From positions 16,308-29,965 of the forward strand of contig CAJTON010000034.1 of the NCBI GenBank assembly GCA_910577605.1: a stretch of DNA of 13,658 nt, read 5' to 3'. The stretch comes from an uncultured Butyrivibrio sp. (lineage in GTDB: Bacteria; Bacillota; Clostridia; Lachnospirales; Lachnospiraceae). Below, in pieces: positions 6,417-12,791 of this stretch (the first letter of the stretch is position 1; each line of letters begins with the position of its first letter). The notes beneath the pieces were generated by a model. That model searched no databases. It was not told where the DNA came from and saw only the letters and a list, made by a program, of their open reading frames with translations. Made by a program: the position numbers and the translations under genes.

Positions 6417-7352
6417 TTACGGCTTAATTCCCGAATTTCTGTACGCCTGTTTCCACGAGCTGTAGCTCTCGTCTTCCCTGTGATCTGGCAGAGAATATTT
6501 TTCGGCAAGAAGCGCCCCCATATATCCGGATACTTTTTTGGCTCCGGAATAATTGAGATGATTCCCGCCGTCCCTCGTATCCGTCCTCCAATCGATACCG
6601 ATCTCCGCTGAAACAAAGTTAAGGTCAATATAATCCGTCTCCATCTCCTGCGCAAGCGCCGCAACCGCGTTGTGCCGCTCGTAAGTCTGACAGGCGGGTG
6701 CCGGAGTCGTGGCAAAAACCAGCCTCGCGCCGTTTTCTTTGGTAATATCATATATTTTTTTAAGATAATCAAGATTACACTGATGAATCTCGGCGGATTT
6801 CTTTGACGCCTTCATCCATTCGCCGCCCTTATACGGCTTTATTGAAGTTCTGTACTTAAAGCCCTTTAACAGAGCGTCTTTTTTATTTCCGCTGCCAGTC
6901 ATATATGTTTTAAGCCTTGAATGGTATTTGACAGCGGGTATGTACTCTGATATAAAATTAAGCACCTTATCCCCGCCTTCTTCCGTCATACCTCCGTATC
7001 TGAATATGCTGTTTGTTTCAAGCACTACCACCTTCGGCTTCTGCGTCTTGAATACCTCCTCCAAAAGCGCGTAGGAATCGCACAGTCTCTGCGCCGACGT
7101 TCCGAATACATAGGAGGTAAAGCCATACTCCTCGTACATCTGAAGCGGTATATACGCGCTGTATGTCTCGCTGTCCCCGATAAATACAAGATCTATGCTG
7201 TCGTTTCTTTCTCCGGCGAAATCCCTGAGCTTGCGCTCGACTGCCATTACGTCGTAAATATCTTTTTTCGGTCTGAGTATGACCGATGTAACGGCAATGA
7301 TAGCCGCCAGTCCGATTATAAAAAAAGCGCTGTGTATTATTTTTTTATACAA
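6417..7352 (-). CDS. Membrane-anchored SGNH-fold protein in DltD position
   Basis: The 311-residue product has an N-terminal membrane anchor (about 5-26) and an extracytoplasmic SGNH-hydrolase-like domain. The nucleophile block is FIGDSETYSAY with S61. A Gly block FGTSAQ occurs at 84-89, and the C-terminal block ends in RDGGNHLNYSGA with H265 and D261, a D-x-x-x-H spacing instead of the usual D-x-x-H. DltD, AlgJ and AlgX are SGNH partners of MBOAT acyltransferases. This gene follows the MBOAT gene by 16 bases, so it is likely to complete acyl transfer at the outer surface. It is shorter than DltD (roughly 390-420 residues) and lacks the DltD-type GSSE nucleophile motif, so it is a different SGNH lineage. 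Whether it acts as transferase, esterase or binding partner cannot be decided. Confidence 0.8.
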   Translation of the reverse strand: MYKKIIHSAFFIIGLAAIIAVTSVILRPKKDIYDVMAVERKLRDFAGERNDSIDLVFIGDSETYSAYIPLQMYEEYGFTSYVFGTSAQRLCDSYALLEEVFKTQKPKVVVLETNSIFRYGGMTEEGGDKVLNFISEYIPAVKYHSRLKTYMTGSGNKKDALLKGFKYRTSIKPYKGGEWMKASKKSAEIHQCNLDYLKKIYDITKENGARLVFATTPAPACQTYERHNAVAALAQEMETDYIDLNFVSAEIGIDWRTDTRDGGNHLNYSGAKKVSGYMGALLAEKYSLPDHREDESYSSWKQAYRNSGIKP

Positions 7353-7368
7353 ATCAATCCCCTCCTCA

Positions 7369-8922
7369 TCAGTATCCCGCGTAAATCAAGTCAACAATCG
7401 TATATCCGCTTCCGTATGCCCCGAAAAACAGCACGAGCATTATCGCCGCGTACCAGAACCCCCATCTCGCCGGTATCCTCCAGCCGGAGATCCGTTCTCT
7501 TATGCAGATTCCCTTCTCATGCAGTATTCCTACGGCAAGCACTATCAGAAGACCCACAGCCGCAATAATCAGCTCGTACGCGTCAAGTTTAAGACTGAAA
7601 ATATTTCTGAAATATTCGCTTATGTGAAAATCCGTAAAAATCCGTCCAAACATTGCGAAACCGTCCGCAAGCGTCTCCGAGCGGAAAAACATTTCGCCGA
7701 TAATAACGATGACAAAAAGCTTTACAGACTGAAGCGCCTTGTAAACGCGGCTCTGCCTGTTGATACGGAGTCTCTTTGTAAGCTTCTCCATCGGCTCCTC
7801 AGTAATATTTTCTATAAAAATGATAACAAGATAATATACGCCGTAAAAAATAAACGTCCAGTTAGCCCCATGCCACAGACCATTGCATATCCATACGCAG
7901 AAGAGCGCGGCGGTCGGAGCTACAAACTTGCTGACGCCGCGTCCGCATTTCTCCTTGACCTTCTTGGCAAATTTTTTCACGGGCTTTGCTAACGACACGC
8001 TGTAAAATATGTAGTCCTTAAAAAAAGTTCCCAAAGTTATATGCCATCTGCGCCAGAATTCCGACGCGGATCTCGCCGCGAACGGCTGTCTGAAATTCTC
8101 CGGCAGATTTATTCCGAAGATCTCTCCGCTTCCGATGATAATGTCCATGCAGCCGGAAAACTCCATGTAAAGCTGTCCGGTGTAAGCTATCGCCCCGAAT
8201 AAGGCGATAGAGCCGTCAAGCTCCGCATACGACTCAAATATGTAGCTTACGGAATAATAAAGCCTGTCGGCAATTACTATTTTCTTAAAAAGTCCCCAAA
8301 GTATCCGCTGATACCCGAATTTAAGATTTTTAAACTGTATGCCCCTGCCCGCATAAAGATCATCGGCAGTCTCGTGATAACGCGCTATCGGTCCCTCCAT
8401 GATCTGAGGGAAAAAACTCAGATACAGAGCTATTTTGGCAGGATTCGTCTCCGCCTTCTGCGTACCTCTGTACACGTCGGTGATATACGAAATTATCTGT
8501 AACGTGTAAAAGGAGATCCCTATTGGAACCATGAAGCGTATCGGCTTGAAATCCACGTTCCAGCCGAACATCCTGAAAAGCTCCGTCACATTCCCGCAGA
8601 TGAAATTCGTATATTTAAGCACGATGAGCAGGGCAAGATTTATTACGATCCCTAACGCCAGTATGCGTCTTTTGCGTTTCGTTACGGTTTTGGGAGCCGC
8701 TCCCTGAGCAATCTTCGGACTGTCTAACCACCTTCCGATACCGTATGTAAGAAACGTCGCCCCGATAAGGTAAACTATGAGTTTTCCGCTTATAAGCCAG
8801 AAAAACACATAGTCGGCGGCAAGAAGAACAATAAATCTGAACCTTTGCGGCACTATCTGATACAAAAGGATCGTCGCGGGCAGAAAGACGGCAAAATAAG
8901 CGATCAAATGATACGACATCAT
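7369..8922 (-). CDS. MBOAT family membrane-bound O-acyltransferase, AlgI/DltB-like
   Basis: The 517-residue polytopic membrane protein would transfer an acyl or aminoacyl group across the membrane. MBOAT hallmarks are in order: PIGISFYTLQIISYITD at 133-149, FFPQIMEGPIARY at 170-182, PENFRQPF at 274-281, SEFWRRWHITLGTFFKDYIF at 287-306 and the catalytic His351 in NGLWHGANW. Size and the PENF/EFWRRWH stretch are closer to AlgI-type proteins than to the roughly 400-residue DltB. The C-terminal end is LIYAGY. The carrier-protein gene lies 19 bases upstream and the SGNH gene 16 bases downstream, the order expected for a carrier-MBOAT-SGNH relay. Two adjacent ATGs (8922 and 8919) are possible starts; AGGAG lies 1 and 4 bases before them, so the second may be used. 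Confidence 0.9.
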   Translation of the reverse strand: MMSYHLIAYFAVFLPATILLYQIVPQRFRFIVLLAADYVFFWLISGKLIVYLIGATFLTYGIGRWLDSPKIAQGAAPKTVTKRKRRILALGIVINLALLIVLKYTNFICGNVTELFRMFGWNVDFKPIRFMVPIGISFYTLQIISYITDVYRGTQKAETNPAKIALYLSFFPQIMEGPIARYHETADDLYAGRGIQFKNLKFGYQRILWGLFKKIVIADRLYYSVSYIFESYAELDGSIALFGAIAYTGQLYMEFSGCMDIIIGSGEIFGINLPENFRQPFAARSASEFWRRWHITLGTFFKDYIFYSVSLAKPVKKFAKKVKEKCGRGVSKFVAPTAALFCVWICNGLWHGANWTFIFYGVYYLVIIFIENITEEPMEKLTKRLRINRQSRVYKALQSVKLFVIVIIGEMFFRSETLADGFAMFGRIFTDFHISEYFRNIFSLKLDAYELIIAAVGLLIVLAVGILHEKGICIRERISGWRIPARWGFWYAAIMLVLFFGAYGSGYTIVDLIYAGY

Positions 8923-8941
8923 ACTCCTGTTTATTCCCCTT

Positions 8942-9169
8942 TTACTCCTCTTTAAGCCTGCATATCATTGCCCAAAGCCTTTCAGCCGAATTGAAATTCT
9001 CGGCGACAAGCTCGGCGGGTCCCACCTCAACGTCAAATTCGTCCTCTATTTCGGATACAAGTGATAATATGCCGAACGAATCAAGAATATGATCGTCGAT
9101 CAGCGTAGTGCATTCGCCATAATCCACCCCCGGATGAATCTCCTCCAAAATACTGATCAGTTTTTCCAT
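8942..9169 (-). CDS. DltC-like acyl/aminoacyl carrier protein
   Basis: A 75-residue acidic carrier protein with the phosphopantetheine attachment site DDHILDSFG, Ser31. The LDSFG context is like that of DltC. It would carry the amino acid activated by the adenylating enzyme as a thioester. The start is taken at the ATG at 9169: AGGAGG at 9184-9179 lies 9 bases upstream, and the upstream decarboxylase stop is separated by one base. An in-frame ATG at 9187 would place the Shine-Dalgarno sequence inside the coding region and add six residues with no homologous look. Its position between the decarboxylase and the MBOAT suggests that the decarboxylase may act on the carrier-bound substrate. Confidence 0.9.
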   Translation of the reverse strand: MEKLISILEEIHPGVDYGECTTLIDDHILDSFGILSLVSEIEDEFDVEVGPAELVAENFNSAERLWAMICRLKEE

Positions 9170-9170
9170 T

Positions 9171-10358
9171 TCATTTGTCCTCCTCATATGAATTAATAAC
9201 GTAAGTAGGCGTAAAGCCCCTCACAAGTCTGAATCCGTTTTCTTTTGAATAAAAAACTATCTGCGGAAGGTCGCGGCTTAAAAACAGCGACATTCCCTCG
9301 GTTACCGAATACGCCCCGCAGTTTTCAAATATAAAATAATCTCCTTGGGAAAGCTTTGGAAACTTTGCATCTTTAAGTATAACGTCGTTGACCGTACAAA
9401 GCGAGCCGAAAACGCACCAGCTCATTTCCTCCGCCTCATCACCGGTTTTGCGTACAAGCCGCATATGCGGTTTCTTCATGCCCATAAGCTGTCCGTAATA
9501 ATTAAGCTGATGTATTCCGCCGTCAACGATACAGTAATTATTACCTTCCGTAACCTTGACGTCTACCACCGAGGTCACATAATATCCGCATTCCGCCGCG
9601 ATAAAGCGTCCCAGTTCAATATTTATTTTATCACATCCCGCCGTTTCCTTCAACATAAGGCAGAGATTTCCAAGCTCGGTATCAGCGTCCGGGGGCGCGT
9701 CTCCCTCAAAATACGGAAAGGAAAGTCCCGGTCCGTACTCAAGTTCCTCTATATGGACTCCGAAGGTCCCGGACAGATATTTCATATATTCTCCAAGCTC
9801 TTTAAGCTCTTTCTCCGCCTTTTTCGGCTTCTTCTGCGTTCCCGAATAAAAGTGTATCCCCCTTAATTCCACCCGTTCGTCGCTCGTCATCCTCCGTAGA
9901 ATATCTTCAAGCGTTTTCTTGTCTACCCCGAACTGATTACCCGACGAAAGCCTTATAAGCGCCTTTATGTTCCTTCGCTTTTCGCGGCACAGCCTGGAAA
10001 GGATCTCATAATGATTCGGTGATTCTATGGTAAAGATACCTCCGCACCCGCCAAGCTCCATTATTCTTTCCATGGAGCTATATGTCTTGTTTACTCCCGA
10101 CACCACTATCTTATCAGGTGAAATTCCCGCCTCGTGGCATATCTCATACTCTCCCGGAGAGCATACCTCAAATCTGTCGACATACGGATCAAGCTCCCTT
10201 ACGAGAAACGGGTTCGCCTTCATCGCGTAGCAAAGTCCCGCCGTATTTCCCAATTTCTTCCTTATCAGCCCTATTCGCGCCTTCAGCATATCCGTGTCAA
10301 AAAAGTAAGTCGGCGAACCGTATTTTGCCGCGCCCTCTTTAATACTCTCAAGCTCCAT
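9171..10358 (-). CDS. Fold-type III PLP-dependent decarboxylase (ornithine/DAP decarboxylase superfamily), possibly acting on a carrier-bound amino acid
   Basis: The 395-residue enzyme has an alanine-racemase-like barrel plus a C-terminal beta domain. The PLP lysine is K47 in CYAMKANPF. Other family sites are HFYSGTQ at 169-175, the phosphate loop YGPGLSFPYF near 208-217, IELGR with R251, GSLCTVND with C321 and D325, and GAY with Y350. All catalytic residues expected of a decarboxylase are present. Diaminopimelate decarboxylases usually have CESxD; here the residue after Cys is Thr, and the His block is SGTQ rather than IGSQ. This points to the branch that includes BtrK, which decarboxylates glutamate attached to a carrier protein in butirosin synthesis. 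It overlaps the adenylating gene by 11 bases, and the carrier gene follows immediately, which supports a carrier-bound substrate. A free amino acid (lysine, ornithine, DAP) remains possible. Confidence 0.85.
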   Translation of the reverse strand: MELESIKEGAAKYGSPTYFFDTDMLKARIGLIRKKLGNTAGLCYAMKANPFLVRELDPYVDRFEVCSPGEYEICHEAGISPDKIVVSGVNKTYSSMERIMELGGCGGIFTIESPNHYEILSRLCREKRRNIKALIRLSSGNQFGVDKKTLEDILRRMTSDERVELRGIHFYSGTQKKPKKAEKELKELGEYMKYLSGTFGVHIEELEYGPGLSFPYFEGDAPPDADTELGNLCLMLKETAGCDKINIELGRFIAAECGYYVTSVVDVKVTEGNNYCIVDGGIHQLNYYGQLMGMKKPHMRLVRKTGDEAEEMSWCVFGSLCTVNDVILKDAKFPKLSQGDYFIFENCGAYSVTEGMSLFLSRDLPQIVFYSKENGFRLVRGFTPTYVINSYEEDK

Positions 10359-11868
10359 TTTTTCCTCCCCTGTACAGTTCCTTCAGCAAGCTCCTGTCAA
10401 GCTTTCCGTTTTTGGTAAGAGGCATTTCCTCTACCTGTACGAAAACGTTGGGCACCATAAATTCCGGCACCTTTGTTTTCATATCGTCTATAATTTCCCC
10501 GCGCTGTGCGTCTCCGGCATAAAACGCCACTATCTTGTTCTTGTCCTCGTCAAAAAAAGCGCACGCTCGTTCTATACCGCACGTCGAATTTAGAGCGGCG
10601 TCGATTTCCTCCAGTTCTATCCTGTGTCCCATATGCTTTATCTGAAAATCCTTGCGCCCCGCAAAAACAAGCCTTCCGTCCCCGTCATAGTACGCGAGGT
10701 CTCCCGTGCGGTAAACAAGCTCAGGATAGCTGTCGTTCAACGGATTCTGCACAAATACTCTGGCGGTCTGTTCGGGGTTGTTAAGATATCCCAAAGCAAG
10801 CGCCGTACCGCCGACGCAAAGCTCCCCGCTTTGTCCGGCTACTGTTATTTCTTCGTTGTTTTCGTCAAGCAGGAAAACCTTCTCGTTGGGAAAAGCGTTG
10901 CCTATCGGAAGCTTCTCCGTGTCGGAATATTCTCTGTCAATTATATAATAAGTGCAGTTGCAGGTTATCTCAGTCGGTCCGTACAGATTGACGAACATAG
11001 CGTCGGGGTAATAGCCGCGCCACTGGTTAAGCTGCTTTACCGGCATCATTTCGCCGCTGAACATTATTCTCCTTATTCTATCAGGCGCTTTGTACTTTAA
11101 CCCGTGGAGCCTGTTAAGCATACAAAGCGCGGAAACCGCCCATATAAGCGTCGTGACTTTGCCCTCCTCGAGCATATCCATCACCTTCATCGGGAACATA
11201 AAAAATTCCCTCGGAACGATCACTAATGTAGCGCCTTTTTTCAATGCTGAATAAATATCCTTGACCGAAACGTCGAAATCAAACGGCGCCTGATTGCCTA
11301 TAGCGTCCGTATCATCTATGCCGAACAGCTCAGTAAAATTATCAATAAAATCGATCACGGAGCGGTGGCACACTAAAACGCCCTTAGGCACTCCGGTTGA
11401 ACCCGACGTAAATATCCCGTAAAGCGGGTCGGTATCAAGCCTTTGACGGCGCAGACTGCCAAGCGCTTTCTCGTTTACTTCTGTGCCTATTTCCCCAAAT
11501 ATCAGTGCGGGCGCTTCACAACCCGCTTCTTCAAGCTTCGCGAGATACTCCTGTCCGGTTATTACCGCCTTCGGCTTAAGCACCTCGTATATCCGCCGTA
11601 TTCTCTGCGCCGGAAACGACGGATCTACCGGAACATAGAAGCCTCCCGCGTAAACCGTCCCCATAAAAGCCTGCAAGGTCTGCACGCTTTTAGGCGCAAA
11701 TATCATCACCGGCTCCGTTCTTTTTATATACCGCGTAAGCGCCGTACCTATCTGCCTCGCCCTGATCTCAAGCTCCGCGTAAGTGCATTCCCCTGCATCG
11801 TCCTTAACCGCGGTCTTGTCGGGAAAACGGGCAGCCGAATTTTCCAGATATTCCAATACGTTTATCAT
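10348..11868 (-). CDS. DltA-like amino acid adenylating enzyme (carrier protein ligase)
   Basis: The 506-residue ANL-superfamily enzyme activates an amino acid with ATP and loads it on the carrier protein. Visible core motifs are FTSGSTGVPKG at 153-163, APFDFDVSVKDIY at 194-206, NLYGPTE at 294-300, YRTGDLAYYDGDG at 386-398, GRKDFQIKHMGHRIE at 404-418 and LTKNGKLDR at 484-492 with catalytic K489. Length and A-motifs match DltA, and there is no fused carrier or condensation domain. D199 matches the Asp that binds the amino group. Two pocket residues differ from DltA: K203 stands where DltA has Met (DLSVMD), and S271 in MFSGE stands where DltA has the Cys that reads D-alanine chirality. The substrate is therefore probably not D-alanine. 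It is the first gene of the operon, with GGAG 4 bases before the ATG. Confidence 0.88.
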   Translation of the reverse strand: MINVLEYLENSAARFPDKTAVKDDAGECTYAELEIRARQIGTALTRYIKRTEPVMIFAPKSVQTLQAFMGTVYAGGFYVPVDPSFPAQRIRRIYEVLKPKAVITGQEYLAKLEEAGCEAPALIFGEIGTEVNEKALGSLRRQRLDTDPLYGIFTSGSTGVPKGVLVCHRSVIDFIDNFTELFGIDDTDAIGNQAPFDFDVSVKDIYSALKKGATLVIVPREFFMFPMKVMDMLEEGKVTTLIWAVSALCMLNRLHGLKYKAPDRIRRIMFSGEMMPVKQLNQWRGYYPDAMFVNLYGPTEITCNCTYYIIDREYSDTEKLPIGNAFPNEKVFLLDENNEEITVAGQSGELCVGGTALALGYLNNPEQTARVFVQNPLNDSYPELVYRTGDLAYYDGDGRLVFAGRKDFQIKHMGHRIELEEIDAALNSTCGIERACAFFDEDKNKIVAFYAGDAQRGEIIDDMKTKVPEFMVPNVFVQVEEMPLTKNGKLDRSLLKELYRGGKNGA

Positions 11869-11907
11869 AAAACTCCGCCTCTGTAAGTTTTTAAATCAAG
11901 TTCCATT

Positions 11908-11930
11908 GTGTACTATATGCACTAATACAC
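11908..11930 (-). promoter_or_regulatory. Palindromic operator in the early transcribed region of the dlt-like operon
   Basis: An imperfect 23-base palindrome of the form GTGTA-N-TA-N7-TA-N-TACAC lies 11 bases downstream of the -10 box, around the expected transcription start. Such GTGTA...TACAC sites are typical of GntR regulators of the YtrA subfamily. A repressor bound here would block initiation or early elongation. No regulator gene is in the window, so the identity is inferred. Confidence 0.55.
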
Positions 11931-11941
11931 TTGATAATGCT

Positions 11942-11969
11942 ATTATAGCATTAATTTCTCATTAGTCAA
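11942..11969 (-). promoter_or_regulatory. Sigma-A type promoter of the dlt-like operon
   Basis: On the minus strand TTGACT (11969-11964) and TATAAT (11947-11942) are separated by 16 bases, and TGC directly before TATAAT forms an extended -10. It lies about 75 bases upstream of the adenylating-enzyme start in an AT-rich stretch that holds no gene. The near-consensus boxes suggest strong transcription when not repressed. Confidence 0.8.
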
Positions 11970-12007
11970 TATTATCTTACAAAAATTACAGTTTTGTTAT
12001 ATTTTTC

Positions 12008-12637
12008 TTATGTCCCGGCAAAATACCCGGCGCAGTTGCCGATTCTCTTTTCTATATCCGTAAAATGTCCGCCGCAGTTTATCTCATAGCGAAGCCTTCT
12101 TGCAGCTTCCAGCCACTCCGCTATCGCGTCGGTATTCCGGCGCACCGTCCGGCGTTCGGGATCTTTTACGCGCTCTTCCCTCTCGCCCAAAGACATATAT
12201 ACGTTCCGCACCCTTTCAAACATAGGATTTTTTTCAAAATATTCAACCGCCCCCGGATACCAGAACGAACCGGAAACCGAGCCCGCAAAGTCAAAGATTC
12301 CCTCCACGCAAGCCATATAGAACGCCTCAAGCCCTCCGAGTGAATAGCCCGCTATCCCTCGCTTTGCAACTTTATCTTCTAAGCCATTTTCAACATACGT
12401 CAGCAGGTTCGGCACAAACTCTTGGGAAAACTCTGCACCGCCCCCAGTCTTTCCCATTCCCTTTCCCGAATGCTGCCACGGCGTCATCATCTCCGTCCAT
12501 TCATAAGGATATATCATGACCACGCAGCACCCGTCCGGAACAGGCGGTTCCACACGCTCCGCCGCAAGAAAATAAAGAGTTTTACTGCATGCCCCCTTAT
12601 TATATATTTCAATACCGCTGTTTTTCAGATAAATCAT
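12008..12637 (-). CDS. Alpha/beta-hydrolase fold esterase (esterase D / PF00756-like)
   Basis: The 209-residue protein has no signal peptide, so it probably acts in the cytoplasm. The nucleophile elbow is GYSLGG at 97-102 with S99, and the catalytic His is H191 in CGGHF. The acid is probably one of E152, E154 or D158 after MSLGERE; it is not certain. GGGAEFSQEFVPNLL at 65-79 resembles the helix before the nucleophile in esterase D and enterochelin-esterase-type hydrolases. It is shorter than most members (about 250 residues), with a compact N-terminus. The ATG at 12637 has AAGGA 4 bases upstream. It lies upstream of the dlt-like operon on the same strand, but that operon has its own promoter, so a shared function is not implied. 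Substrate unknown. Confidence 0.75.
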   Translation of the reverse strand: MIYLKNSGIEIYNKGACSKTLYFLAAERVEPPVPDGCCVVMIYPYEWTEMMTPWQHSGKGMGKTGGGAEFSQEFVPNLLTYVENGLEDKVAKRGIAGYSLGGLEAFYMACVEGIFDFAGSVSGSFWYPGAVEYFEKNPMFERVRNVYMSLGEREERVKDPERRTVRRNTDAIAEWLEAARRLRYEINCGGHFTDIEKRIGNCAGYFAGT

Positions 12638-12791
12638 TGTCCTTACTGTGCCTTTCCAGTTAATACCGTGTTTTCGAGTGACAGAAATCTCCGCCGTGAT
12701 TCCGCTGCCGCTTAGATTTTATCACGTCGAGGACCAGTAACGCAACCGCCTTACGCGCATATATTAGATTATCGAGCTTATGGAGGACCGT
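12638..12791. promoter_or_regulatory. Divergent intergenic region with candidate esterase promoter
   Basis: This 154-base region separates divergent genes. For the minus-strand esterase, TTGCGT (12745-12740) and TAAAAT (12721-12716) are 18 bases apart, with TGA before the -10 giving an extended -10. For the plus-strand gene only TATATT at 12760-12765 looks like a -10, without a good -35. No TPP riboswitch pattern was found ahead of the binding-protein gene. Confidence 0.4.

Noticed and set aside
9170..9187. Upstream ATG at 9187 for the carrier protein
   Set aside because: It would put the AGGAGG ribosome-binding site inside the coding region; the ATG at 9169 has correct spacing and follows the decarboxylase stop.
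11931..12007. Weak AT hairpin (ACAAAA...TTTTTGT) after the esterase stop as a terminator
   Set aside because: It is almost pure A/T with no GC stem, so it cannot be called an intrinsic terminator with any confidence.
12638..12791. Possible TPP or SAM riboswitch ahead of the solute-binding protein
   Set aside because: No CUGAGA/ACCUGA TPP core or SAM-type core is present in the 154 bases.
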